A DNA stretch of 64,000 bases from the NCBI GenBank assembly GCA_035633215.1, contig DASQFI010000058.1, positions 1 through 64,000 on the forward strand, written 5' to 3'. The notes below the pieces were generated by a model. That model worked only from the letters and a program-made list of their open reading frames with translations, made no database searches and had not been told where the DNA came from. The position numbers were made by a program, and so were the translations under genes. This document shows, in pieces, positions 6,759-15,282 of the stretch. How positions within the stretch are numbered: the stretch's first letter is position 1; every line of letters starts with the position of its first letter. The stretch is from DASQFI01 sp035633215 (lineage in GTDB: Bacteria > Acidobacteriota > Vicinamibacteria > Vicinamibacterales > SCN-69-37).

Positions 6759-9380
6759 ATGAGTCCCTCGCATTGTCCACGGTGCCAAACTGTTCTGCCG
6801 GCTCACAGCCCTGAGGGGTTGTGCCCAGCGTGCGTTCTGGCGGAGCTGGCAGGACCCGCGTCGAAGCGGACGGCTGATCCCGCAGAGGCGTTGGACGCGG
6901 CCGAACCGTCCGAGAGGGGCAGTTGGGAGCCACGCCTCGAGCCAGGCGACCAGTTCGGACCCTATCGCGTCGAGCGGCTGCTTGGCCGTGGCGGCATGGG
7001 CGAAGTCTACGAGGCTGAACACGTCGAGCACGGCCGGAGAGTGGCGCTCAAAGTGCTGCACCAGCGCCTTCGCCGGCCGGACGATCGCCGGCGCTTTCTT
7101 GCTGAGGGTCAACTTGCGGCCGCCGTTAACCATCCCAACAGCGTGTACATCTTCGAGACCGACGAGATTGCCGGCATCCCAGTCATCGCGATGGAACTGG
7201 TGTCGGGAGGAACGTTGAAGGACCGCGTCAGGACCGGCAGCCTACTGCCGCCCGCCCTGGCTGTGGACGCCATTCTCCAGGTTGTCGAGGGACTCGAGGC
7301 CGCACACGCCGCAGGCATCCTGCACCGCGACGTCAAACCGTCGAACTGCTTCATCGATCGCGACGGCACAATCAAGATTGGCGACTTCGGGCTGTCGATC
7401 TCAACCATCTCCCGGGAGGCGTTGCCGCTGGCCAGGCGCTCCTCCTTCGAAGGCACGCCAGAGTTTGCGGCCCCCGAGCAGATCCTCGGAGGACCGCTCG
7501 ATGCCCGCGCTGACATCTACTCCGTTGGGGCTACGCTCTACTTTCTTCTCACCGGCCAGCCGCCGTTCCAGCATTCGGACCTAGACACCCTCCTCGCGAA
7601 GATCCGGACCGAACCGGCTCCATTGTCCTCGGATCTGCGATCCAGGATCCCGGCCGACCTTGCTGCGCTGATTCGGCGATGCCTTGCCAAGCAACCCTCC
7701 GCGCGACCCGGCACGTACGCGGACCTGAAGAAGGAGCTCGCACCCTTCGCCTCGGCTGCCGCGACGCCGGCGCCAGTGGGGTTACGAGCCGCCGCGACCG
7801 CCTTCGACCTGATCATCATGGTTCCGGTCGTGGCGATCATTCTCGGGCATTTCGTGGGGTCGCAGTTGATCCGCAATCAAGCTGGCGCGTTAATTCTCAT
7901 CGTGGCCGTGATCATTCTTTACTGGGGAATCCTCGAAGGCGCCTTCGGCGCCGCCTATGGAAAGCGCAGATGCGGCCTGCGTGTCGTCACATCCGACGGC
8001 CGGCCGCCGGGCGTCGCGCGGGCCTTGACGCGCAGCGCCGTGTTTGTGCTGCCATTTACGCTGCCGGCCGTGGTCGATCGGCTTGTCGGATCGGCCCCTG
8101 GGCACTCGTCTCTCGCGGCGGCGCTCCCGGGCGTGGTACTCGGCGTGGCCGTGGCCGGCCTGGTCATTCCCGCCCGCAGACGGAACGGCTTCACCGGTCT
8201 GCACGACATTCTGACGGACACACATGTGATCAAGCGCGCCGACAGACCTGAACCAACGCCAGCGAAGCCAGCGAGTCGGACCGCCGACGAACCGACCGGT
8301 GAGCGTGTGGGGCCGTACGACATCATCTCCCTTATCGGCGCGACTGAGATCGGGCGCATGCTGCTTGGATGGGACCCACGACTCAGGCGCTCAGTCTGGA
8401 TTCACGTGCTCTCGGCGGACGGACCGCCAGTGTCCGTCGCCATCAGGAACGCGAGCCGCGTCGGTCGACTGCATTGGCTTCACGGTCGGCGCGACGAGTC
8501 CAGCGCGTGGGACGCCTACGAGTCCTTGGACGGTCAGCCACTGCTCGCGTTGACAAGTGCGCAGACCTGGCACTCAGTATCGATGTGGCTATGCGATCTC
8601 GCGCGCGAACTTGTCGCACGTTCCGCCGAAGGATCCCTTGGCTTGCTCGCTGTCGACCGAGTCTGGATTACAAGCGCCGGCCGCGGAAAGCTACTGGATT
8701 TTCGCGCCCCTGGTCTTCTCGTAGGGGAAAGCCCAGCCAAGTCGTTTGACACGGCCTCTGCGCAGCAATTCCTGCACGCGGTGGCCCATCGCGCGTTGGG
8801 ATCGCCTGTTCCGCCGCTGCCCCTGTCAGTCACCACTCTCCTGGGAGCGCTGGAGAGGCGTGCATTCGGATCACTCGCTGAAGCCGCAACCGCGCTCGAT
8901 GAGTTGAAGGCCAGACCCGATCGACTCACGCCAAGCATTCGCGGGATGGCCCTGGCGCTCGGCGTCGTTGTCTATCAGTTCACATCCGACGCGCTCGGCA
9001 GGCTTCTCGCAAACGAAGTCCTGCCGGCTCTGCCGTTCGCTCGATTCGGACAGGTGCCGTTGACGGTTCAGACGGCCGGGTTGGTCGGGTGTGCAGCGCT
9101 AGGGCTCCTCTGGGCGTTCGCCCTCCGCGGCGGTTTCTGGCTCCGTGGGTTTGGGATCGCTGTCGTCACGACGGACGGCGCAGAGGTTTCCCGGCTGCGC
9201 GCCGTCAGCCGAGCGGCCATTGTCTGGTGCTGGGTTCCCGCACAGCTCTTGGCGACAGGCTACGGAGGACCGCTTCTTGGCATTGTCGTTCTGAGGCTCG
9301 GGGGTCTTCTCTACGCGGCAGTCCATCCTGAGCGTGGACTGCAGGATCGGATCGCCGGCACGTACTTGGTGCCGAGGTAG
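6759..9380 (+). CDS. Ser/Thr protein kinase with two RDD domains and a degenerate second kinase-like region
   Basis: Start at ATG 6759 gives MSPSHCPRCQTVLPAHSPEG then LCPACVLAEL, the N-terminal zinc-binding segment typical of kinases paired with ECF sigma factors. A complete kinase domain follows (about residues 66-330): GRGGMGEVYEAEH glycine loop, VALKVLH with the catalytic Lys, HRDVKPSNC catalytic loop and GDFGLS. Next is an RDD membrane domain (about 350-510; FDLIIMVPVVAIILGHFVG and YGKRRCGLRVV). A second region beginning GERVGPYDIISLIGATEIGR resembles a kinase N-lobe but lacks the Gly loop, HRD and DFG, so it is probably a pseudokinase. A second RDD-like membrane pair ends the protein. 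Likely membrane-bound, controlling the sigma factor at 3206. Confidence 0.85.
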   Translation: MSPSHCPRCQTVLPAHSPEGLCPACVLAELAGPASKRTADPAEALDAAEPSERGSWEPRLEPGDQFGPYRVERLLGRGGMGEVYEAEHVEHGRRVALKVLHQRLRRPDDRRRFLAEGQLAAAVNHPNSVYIFETDEIAGIPVIAMELVSGGTLKDRVRTGSLLPPALAVDAILQVVEGLEAAHAAGILHRDVKPSNCFIDRDGTIKIGDFGLSISTISREALPLARRSSFEGTPEFAAPEQILGGPLDARADIYSVGATLYFLLTGQPPFQHSDLDTLLAKIRTEPAPLSSDLRSRIPADLAALIRRCLAKQPSARPGTYADLKKELAPFASAAATPAPVGLRAAATAFDLIIMVPVVAIILGHFVGSQLIRNQAGALILIVAVIILYWGILEGAFGAAYGKRRCGLRVVTSDGRPPGVARALTRSAVFVLPFTLPAVVDRLVGSAPGHSSLAAALPGVVLGVAVAGLVIPARRRNGFTGLHDILTDTHVIKRADRPEPTPAKPASRTADEPTGERVGPYDIISLIGATEIGRMLLGWDPRLRRSVWIHVLSADGPPVSVAIRNASRVGRLHWLHGRRDESSAWDAYESLDGQPLLALTSAQTWHSVSMWLCDLARELVARSAEGSLGLLAVDRVWITSAGRGKLLDFRAPGLLVGESPAKSFDTASAQQFLHAVAHRALGSPVPPLPLSVTTLLGALERRAFGSLAEAATALDELKARPDRLTPSIRGMALALGVVVYQFTSDALGRLLANEVLPALPFARFGQVPLTVQTAGLVGCAALGLLWAFALRGGFWLRGFGIAVVTTDGAEVSRLRAVSRAAIVWCWVPAQLLATGYGGPLLGIVVLRLGGLLYAAVHPERGLQDRIAGTYLVPR

Positions 9381-9422
9381 GGGTCATTTCGTGGGTGGGA
9401 TCCGAAACGCCCCGATCACACC

Positions 9423-10121
9423 GTGAACCAGAATCTCTTGATCGCAAGCCTTCCACGGGCTCTGAGAATTCGACTCCAGGCCCGACTTGAACCCGTGTCG
9501 CTCGACAAGGGCGCGAGCCTGTTCGACATCGGAGACGTCGTCCAGTACGCGTACTTTCCCACGGATGGGCTCGTGTCCCTCGTCGCCCTTACGGCCGAGG
9601 GCGGCACGGTCGAACTGACAACCGTGGCGCGCGAAGGCGTGGTCGGTCTCTCTGTTCTTCTACAAGCGACGATCGCCCCGCACCAGGCGATGGTCCGTCT
9701 CGCTGGCGCCGCGTTGCGCCTTAGCACGCACACTCTGCGCGCGGAAATTGAACGGCACGAGATCTTCAGAGCGGCCCTGTTGGCATACGCCAATCGTGCC
9801 TCCGTCGAAGTGGCGCAAGCGGTCGTCTGCCAATGCTTCCATAGCGTCCTGCAGCGACTCTCTCGCTGGCTTCTCATGGCCTCGGACCGCACCGGAACCG
9901 ACACTCTGGAGCTCACGCAAGAAAGCTTGGCGCAGGTGTTGGGCGTACTTCGGCCGGTCGTTACCAAAGCCGCCATCGAGTTACAGGACGCCGCCGCCAT
10001 CCGCTACCGACACGGCCGCCTCTTCCTGGTCAATCGACCGATCCTCGAACGCTCGGCCTGCGAGTGTTACGAACTCCAGCGTCGCCGCGCGCAGACGCAA
10101 CCAGCGGCATTAGACGAATAG
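9423..10121 (+). CDS. Crp/Fnr-family transcriptional regulator
   Basis: 232 residues from GTG 9423, 42 bp after the kinase gene. The N-terminal half is a cyclic-nucleotide-binding-type beta-roll (LFDIGDVVQYAYFPTDGLVS followed by LVALTAEGGTVELTTV), preceded by the helix LLIASLPRALRIRLQARLEP. The long dimer helix is RASVEVAQAVVCQCFHSVLQ, and the winged helix covers LELTQESLAQVLGVLRPVVT to the end. The Arg/Ser phosphate-binding cassette of true CAP (RxS) is not evident, so the ligand is unknown. This subgroup is common in Acidobacteria and Rhizobia. No strong ribosome site precedes the GTG. Confidence 0.85.
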   Translation: MNQNLLIASLPRALRIRLQARLEPVSLDKGASLFDIGDVVQYAYFPTDGLVSLVALTAEGGTVELTTVAREGVVGLSVLLQATIAPHQAMVRLAGAALRLSTHTLRAEIERHEIFRAALLAYANRASVEVAQAVVCQCFHSVLQRLSRWLLMASDRTGTDTLELTQESLAQVLGVLRPVVTKAAIELQDAAAIRYRHGRLFLVNRPILERSACECYELQRRRAQTQPAALDE

Positions 10122-10259
10122 CCTGCGTGTTGGCTGTCGGTTGCTGATCCGCTTGTAGCCGCGATGACATTGTCAGCCAGATTGCTGATCTAACCAATAA
10201 CCCTGCGTAGCCTGCCCACAGGCTCGATCGCGCAAGAGTCGATCGACCGCGGAGGCCGC

Positions 10260-10904
10260 ATGGAACACCGGAGGATTTGGCTTCTCGATGAGAGCGGGCG
10301 GCCGCTGAGCCCGCACATCGAGCAGGCTCTTGTCAGCCTCGTTCCGAAGTTCCAACGCCACTTTCCCGCTTTTCGTGACGAGCCATCGCTCATCGACGTT
10401 CTCGAGGAAGCAGGACGTAAGATCGACCGACGCGAGAAACGCTCGGGCCGTATCGAACGCCTTCACCCCTACGCCTGGGTCACTCTTCGCAACGTCGCGA
10501 CTTCACGATTGCGCCGTGGCGACGGCCGCTTGACGCAGTTGACGCTGGCGTCCGAAGAGAGCGAGGCCGCGCTCGAGGCCACTCCAGCCAGGGCCGGTGG
10601 GCCAGAAGAAATCGAGCGGCGCATCCTGCTTGGGCAGGTGTTCGAGACGCTCACACCCGAGGAGCGTCTTGTCTGCGTCCTGAAGAAGGCCGGCTTTTCG
10701 AGTCGGGAGATTGCGGCCCGCCGCGGAGGCACCGCCGCGGCGATCAACATCATGCTGTGGCGAGTGAGGCGGAAGGTGCGGAGACTGCTAGGCGTTCAGC
10801 TTGGCAGCAAGCGCCGAGCCGCGTCCGCCGGCAAGCCAGCGGACAACGGTGCTGAGCGGGCATCGAGCCCCGAAGCCGACGTCGAGAACCACGCGGGCGA
10901 ATAG
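10260..10904 (+). CDS. Sigma-70 family RNA polymerase sigma factor
   Basis: 214 residues from ATG 10260, with GGAGG at 10251-10255. The N-terminal portion includes LHPYAWVTLRNVATSRLRRG, the end of region 2. The C-terminal region 4 reads ETLTPEERLVCVLKKAGFSS then REIAARRGGTAAAINIMLWR followed by VRRKVRRLL, an HTH suited to -35 recognition. A basic, Ala-rich tail of about 35 residues follows. The next gene encodes a membrane protein with an anti-sigma zinc motif and begins within or just after the end of this gene, so the two are probably a sigma/anti-sigma pair. Confidence 0.75.
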   Translation: MEHRRIWLLDESGRPLSPHIEQALVSLVPKFQRHFPAFRDEPSLIDVLEEAGRKIDRREKRSGRIERLHPYAWVTLRNVATSRLRRGDGRLTQLTLASEESEAALEATPARAGGPEEIERRILLGQVFETLTPEERLVCVLKKAGFSSREIAARRGGTAAAINIMLWRVRRKVRRLLGVQLGSKRRAASAGKPADNGAERASSPEADVENHAGE

Positions 10905-11592
10905 AGCCGATCACTTCGACTCGCCGGATTTCATCGACCGTGATGAAATTGACGTGTTGTTCGAGGACGCCAACCCGAATCCGGAGCGGATTGCGTGTCC
11001 TCCGAGGGAGGTGCTATCCGCCCTTGCTCGCCGAGAACGCGCCATCGACGATTCGTCTTACGAGCATCTGACTCAATGCTCACCTTGCTATCGCGAGTTC
11101 CGAGCGCTGCAGACGAGTGGGCTATCTGGCTCTACACCGAGGTCGTCTGGGCGGTGGTTCGCGGCGGCGGCCGCGTTGCTGCTGCTCTTGGCTGCTGGCG
11201 TGTGGTTCTATTTCCGGTCGACCCGCACACCGAATCAACCCGTTCAACCTCCTGTCGTTGCTGCAATTCGCTTGGAACTCGATCTGCGCCCTTACGGCGT
11301 CGTGCGCAGCGAGCCACTGAAAGGCAACTTGCCGCCGCTGGCGTTGTCAGCCAGTCGCCTCGATCTGACGCTGCTTCTTCCCACGGGGTCGGAACCAGGG
11401 ACCTACGAGGTTCGCTTGCTCGACGCTTCATCCCGCGTGCTGGCCTCCGCGTCCGGCCAAGCTGAAATCCGGAACTTCGTCACGACATTCGAAACGGCGA
11501 TCGATCTGCGCTCGACGCCGGCCGACGAGTATCGGCTTGCGCTGCGTCGTGAAGGTGAGGCTTGGGCCTTCTATTGGGCGGTCGTCAGATAG
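10849..11592 (+). CDS. Anti-sigma-factor-like membrane protein
   Basis: The frame has EHLTQCSPCYREF, an H-x3-C-x2-C signature as in zinc-binding anti-sigma (ZAS) domains, then one transmembrane segment (FAAAAALLLLLAAGVWFYF), then an extracytoplasmic beta-rich domain with RLDLTLLLPTGSEPGTYEVR. This layout suggests sequestration of the upstream sigma factor in response to an envelope signal. The start is uncertain: GTG 10849 and GTG 10954 are both in frame, and neither has a clear ribosome site; the residues IDRDEIDVLFEDANPNPERI upstream of the zinc motif look conserved, which favours the earlier one. Confidence 0.6.
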   Translation: MLSGHRAPKPTSRTTRANRADHFDSPDFIDRDEIDVLFEDANPNPERIACPPREVLSALARRERAIDDSSYEHLTQCSPCYREFRALQTSGLSGSTPRSSGRWFAAAAALLLLLAAGVWFYFRSTRTPNQPVQPPVVAAIRLELDLRPYGVVRSEPLKGNLPPLALSASRLDLTLLLPTGSEPGTYEVRLLDASSRVLASASGQAEIRNFVTTFETAIDLRSTPADEYRLALRREGEAWAFYWAVVR

Positions 11593-11629
11593 TCCCAAGT
11601 TGCCAATTCTTATCTAAAATGATAACTTT

Positions 11630-11980
11630 ATGACGGGCTCCAGCGGATTGGCCGTCCGCGAGTATCTGACTACGGACGGTAGGAATCCATTTCGCAAGTG
11701 GCTGGACGCACTGGACGTCGCGGCGTGGGCAAGGATCCAGGCGAGGATCCTCCGCTTTTCGACCGGCAACCTCGGCGACCACAAGCATGTGGGCGCCGGC
11801 GTCTGGGAAACGCGCGTCATGTTCGGACCCGGATATCGAATCTACTTCGGTCACGCCGGCCGCACGCTGATCCTGCTCTTGCTCGGGGGAGACAAGGCGT
11901 CGCAGTCCGGGGACATTCCCCGCGCGCAGCGGTTTTGGCGGGACTATATGGAGGCGACTGGTCGTGGCAAGAAGAAGTAA
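11630..11980 (+). CDS. RelE/ParE-superfamily toxin (HigB-like addiction module protein)
   Basis: 116 residues from ATG 11630. LTTDGRNPFRKWLDALD, ARIQARILRFSTGNLGDHK and VWETRVMFGPGYRIYFGHAG match the phage-derived Gp49-like/HigB-2 toxins, which fold like RelE and cleave mRNA at the ribosome. The C-terminus is Lys-rich (GRGKKK). It overlaps the antitoxin gene by 17 bases; toxin-first order is typical of HigBA-type pairs. It probably marks the start of the mobile cargo region. Confidence 0.85.
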   Translation: MTGSSGLAVREYLTTDGRNPFRKWLDALDVAAWARIQARILRFSTGNLGDHKHVGAGVWETRVMFGPGYRIYFGHAGRTLILLLLGGDKASQSGDIPRAQRFWRDYMEATGRGKKK

Positions 11981-12275
11981 AGACTGGAATATCGGGCTCG
12001 CAGAGGACCTTCGCGATCAGGCTTTCGCGCGCGAATTCCTGCAGGCCTCCATTGACGAGGGCGTGCCCCTTCAAGTCGCGCTCGGCAAGGTGATCCGCGC
12101 CATGGGCGTCAAGGAGTTCGCCGCGACGGTGTCGATGGCAAGCCCAAACGTGCTCCGTGCGATCAATCCTCGCCATAACCCGACACAAGAGACGTTGAAC
12201 CGCCTCCTCAGACCGTTCCGCCTGCGATTGAGTCTCGCTCCCATCGAGAAACCGCGGCGCCGGCCCGCGGCGTAA
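11964..12275 (+). CDS. HTH antitoxin paired with the upstream toxin (HigA-like)
   Basis: 103 residues from GTG 11964. DWNIGLAEDLRDQAFAREFL followed by QASIDEGVPLQVALGKVIRA and MGVKEFAATVSMASPNVLRA is the antitoxin pattern (COG3636-like), with the HTH in the second half (residues about 38-85). It is a DNA-binding antitoxin expected to autoregulate the pair. It ends in a basic Pro/Arg tail. Confidence 0.8.
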   Translation: MARRSKDWNIGLAEDLRDQAFAREFLQASIDEGVPLQVALGKVIRAMGVKEFAATVSMASPNVLRAINPRHNPTQETLNRLLRPFRLRLSLAPIEKPRRRPAA

Positions 12276-12880
12276 CGCCGAATTCCTTTCGAAAACTCGT
12301 CCTTCTCGCGTCCTTCGTCGCGCCCGCCTTCCGCCACTGAGAGCCCGTAACCGCACGTAGCGTGCACCCGCACTCCGTCGAACCGTGGGTTGTGCGACGG
12401 CCGCCCACTAATCTTAGGCGCAGGTTCCTTGTAAGTTCTCGGCGCGAAACCGCGTTCGATCAGATGACGCGCGAGATCACGAGCTGTTGACCAGCCGCAC
12501 GAGAAACGACAAACCGGCCGCCGGTTCGCCCGCTGCGCTCCTGATTCTCGGGGCACCGATCGGCATCGATGACTCGCCTGAGAGTCACCGGGTCCGCCGC
12601 GAGTCACGGCGGTGACCATTTCTCGTTCGACTTTTGTCGGTGGTCATCGCTCCGAGTCTTCGCCGTCCTCACCCGAACCGACCGCCGCCGCTGCGCGACC
12701 AGCCCGGCGCCGTCGCCGGACACCTGACGGCTCGCGCCAGCCGCAGATCAGGCTGTCACGCCGGCCACAGTGGCGTCAGGCTTCGTCGGTCGGTCCGGGC
12801 TCGCGCCTCCAAGAGCCCGCGAGTGGGATTCCGCTGGTTTGCGAAGGAACCGCACATCGCGGAACCACAGGAGGCCAGAA
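12276..12880. other. 605-bp stretch without a supportable gene
   Basis: Several open frames cross this stretch on both strands, but none has a good start, ribosome site or recognisable protein pattern. It separates the toxin-antitoxin pair from the next cargo gene. No clear terminator or repeat was seen. Confidence 0.5.
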
Positions 12881-13207
12881 ATGGCGAAGTCACAAGGAAC
12901 GACGAACATGACCATCAAATTCACCCCGAACGACAAAGGCAACCCTCCGGGCAAGCTGGCGGACGCCGAGCTGCACTTCTCAGGCGGCCCGATCGATGGC
13001 CTGAAACTCATCGGCTTCGCGGTCTGGAAGCGCAAGAACGGCGGGCGCACGGTGACGTTCCCGGCGCGCCAGTACTCGGTCAACGGCGAGCGTCGCAGCT
13101 TCGCGTTGTTGCGTCCGATCGTCGACACTGCGTCGCAGGACCGGCTGCGCGACCTCATCCTCGACGCCTACAAGGAGCACGAGGCGGAACTCGCTGCCAC
13201 CGCGTGA
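12881..13207 (+). CDS. Small conserved-looking hypothetical protein
   Basis: 108 residues from ATG 12881, with AGGAGG at 12869-12874. Beta-rich: IKFTPNDKGNPPGKLADAEL, then HFSGGPIDGLKLIGFAVWKR, VTFPARQYSVNGERRSFALL, and a C-terminal helix DRLRDLILDAYKEHE. The GGPxDGLKLIGFxVW segment has the look of a compact single-domain protein; I do not recognise the family. It has no signal peptide or Cys residues. The very good ribosome site and clean codon usage argue it is real. Confidence 0.6.
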   Translation: MAKSQGTTNMTIKFTPNDKGNPPGKLADAELHFSGGPIDGLKLIGFAVWKRKNGGRTVTFPARQYSVNGERRSFALLRPIVDTASQDRLRDLILDAYKEHEAELAATA

Positions 13208-13284
13208 TCGCTCGACACCGGGGCGTCTCGCATCGCGCGGGACGCTCCGGAAGTTGGGAATCATCGGCGGCGACCGGTAATCAA

Positions 13285-14139
13285 ATGGCCGCGTTACCGG
13301 TGACCTCTCCTCATATGCCCTCACGCAGACCGGCGATCGCGATACTCAGGACTGCGCCCCGGAACGTCTTGAAACCGCCGCTAAAGTGGGCAGGCGGCAA
13401 GCGCTGGCAGGTTCCGCACCTTCGGCCGCTCTGGGAGCCGCATTTTGGCCGGCAGTTCGTGGAACCGTTCTGCGGAGGCCTCGCGATGGCGCTCGGCCTC
13501 ATGCCGGAGCGAGCGCTCCTGAACGACGTCAATTCTCAGCTCATCAACTTCTACCGTTGGCTCCAACGCGGCCTGAAGGTTGATCTGCCGATGGAGAATC
13601 TGGAGCACAGCTATTACTCGCATCGAGATCACTTCAACGCGCTCCTGGCGGAGGGGCGCGCCGACAGCGCGGAGGCCGCCGCGCTGTTCTACTACCTGAA
13701 TCGAACCGGCTACAACGGTCTTTGCCGGTTCAACCGCCAGGGCGCGTTCAACGTGCCGTTTGGACGCTACGTTCGAGTTCGTTACGAGACCGACTTCTCA
13801 GCGTATCGAGAGGTCTTCGAGCACTGGACCTTCACCGATGGCGACCTAGAGAGCATGACCCTCTCCGACGGCGACTTCGTCTACGCTGACCCGCCCTATG
13901 ACGTCGAATTCACGCAGTATGCGAAGGACGGATTCGACTGGCAGGACCAGGAGCGGACGGCGCTATGGCTCTCGAAGCATCGCGGGCCGGTCGTGCTGGT
14001 GAACCAAGCGACTGGGCGTATTGAGCGCCTGTATCGGAAGCTCCGCTTCGCGGTGGGCTTTCTCAACGCTCCACGCCGGATCAGTTGTACAGGCGACCGA
14101 ACGCCGGCGCGAGAAATCGTCGCCACCCGCAACCTGTGA
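13285..14139 (+). CDS. Dam-family (D12 class) DNA adenine N6-methyltransferase
   Basis: About 284 residues. It contains PPLKWAGGKRWQVPHLRPLW (motif I, AdoMet binding), FVEPFCGGLAM, LNDVNSQLINFYRWLQRG, LNRTGYNGLCRFNRQGAFNV and the catalytic DPPY at FVYADPPYDVEF. This is the full set for a Dam-type methylase. Alternative starts are ATG 13285 and ATG 13315; neither has a strong ribosome site. No restriction endonuclease is adjacent, so it may be an orphan methylase protecting the element. It converges on the minus-strand operon ending at 14272. Confidence 0.88.
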   Translation: MAALPVTSPHMPSRRPAIAILRTAPRNVLKPPLKWAGGKRWQVPHLRPLWEPHFGRQFVEPFCGGLAMALGLMPERALLNDVNSQLINFYRWLQRGLKVDLPMENLEHSYYSHRDHFNALLAEGRADSAEAAALFYYLNRTGYNGLCRFNRQGAFNVPFGRYVRVRYETDFSAYREVFEHWTFTDGDLESMTLSDGDFVYADPPYDVEFTQYAKDGFDWQDQERTALWLSKHRGPVVLVNQATGRIERLYRKLRFAVGFLNAPRRISCTGDRTPAREIVATRNL

Positions 14140-14271
14140 TGCACCTGACGCCTCCAAGGGGACAGGCCGCGCTCATCGCCAGCGCCGACTCGCCCCGATG
14201 TGGACCAACTTAAGCGCAACGGAGGCATGAGTCCAGGAACCTCAGTTATCGGTCTGATCCGAAGCTCCGGC

Positions 14272-15234
14272 TCAGAGCGGCTTCGCTCGATGGCTCTCGC
14301 TCATTTGCTTCGTGACACTGGCGGGAACGACCTTCCACGGGGACACAGGTCTGTCGGCCGGTACATCAGCGCGTACGAGACCGTACTCGTCCGACATCCT
14401 GAAATTCAGCGCCAGCACCACGAAGTCCTCGACGAACTTGATGAGGGCCGACCAGAAGAACTCCATCACGTCGCGGAGCTTCTCCTGCTTCGACCACATC
14501 GGGACTTCCACTGTGCCGTCGGGGTTCCGCGCGACGGAGAACACGTGGATGTTGATGCCACCATCGAGATAGTGGTTCACGCGATCGCGAGCGCCGATGA
14601 CCGCGTCGAGCCAACCGACGTGTCTCTCGAACAGCAGGGCCTCCATCATCCGCACCCGGCCTTCGTGCTTCTTCCCTGTGTTGCGCTTCAGCGCGTTCAA
14701 AACGCCCTCGCCCTTGTTCTCGAAGGTCCGCAGCGTCCACTTCCTCTGCCCGAGCATCGGCACCATCACCTTGACCAGGTGATCGAGCGTGCTCTTGATC
14801 TGAACGGTGAACTCGTCGAACTCAGAGAACAGGACCTGTGACGGATCCCACTGAACGTGGTCGACGGACGGCTTCTGTCGAAATTCCTCGACGAGTCGGC
14901 CCTCCTCGGTGCGGTACTGGTCGAGGTGCTTCCACACCGACGCCAGCTTGCGACCGATCAGGATCATCAGGTCCGCGTAGTGACTGCCCTCAGCGGCCGT
15001 CAGGTCCGCGTAACGGCGCATCTGCATGAGCGGCGCGAGAAGCCGCTGGTTGATGACGGCGTTCGGTGTTGGGTCAGAGAACAACTGCACCGCGGTATAG
15101 CCGGGCGGAATCGGAGGCGGCCCGTCGTCACGCAACGGCGTACTCCCGATGATCGGGATGCGATCGAGACAGCAGCGCTTGAACTTTCGGCCGCTGCCGC
15201 AAGGACACGGTTCGTTTCTTCCGGGGAGCGGCAT
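14272..15234 (-). CDS. SEC-C zinc-motif protein with HEPN-like R-x4-H motif
   Basis: From ATG 15234 (MPLPGRNEPCPCGSGRKFKR then CC) the protein opens with a canonical SEC-C motif, C-P-C-G-S-G-x-K-x-K-x-C-C, a small zinc-binding module often attached to defence or RNA-processing domains. The remaining 290 residues are mostly helical. Around residue 215 it reads AVIGARDRVNHYLDGG, an R-x4-H arrangement as in HEPN ribonucleases, within a helical setting. It is the last gene of a five-gene minus-strand operon, 48 bp after the TIR-like gene. The SEC-C assignment is secure; nuclease activity is inference. Confidence 0.7.
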   Translation of the reverse strand: MPLPGRNEPCPCGSGRKFKRCCLDRIPIIGSTPLRDDGPPPIPPGYTAVQLFSDPTPNAVINQRLLAPLMQMRRYADLTAAEGSHYADLMILIGRKLASVWKHLDQYRTEEGRLVEEFRQKPSVDHVQWDPSQVLFSEFDEFTVQIKSTLDHLVKVMVPMLGQRKWTLRTFENKGEGVLNALKRNTGKKHEGRVRMMEALLFERHVGWLDAVIGARDRVNHYLDGGINIHVFSVARNPDGTVEVPMWSKQEKLRDVMEFFWSALIKFVEDFVVLALNFRMSDEYGLVRADVPADRPVSPWKVVPASVTKQMSESHRAKPL

Positions 15235-15282
15235 TGGTCGATCCTGCCACGTGAATGGCACCGCCGGTCGGCAAGAATCCCC

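Noticed and set aside
6099..7133. 344-residue protein over the kinase start
   Set aside because: Only the segment after about 6527 resembles a real family; the upstream part is antisense to the kinase gene and intergenic DNA.
12634..13284. N-terminal extension of the methylase frame
   Set aside because: The extension overlaps the small gene at 12881-13207 in another frame and has no conserved motif; methylase similarity starts after 13315.
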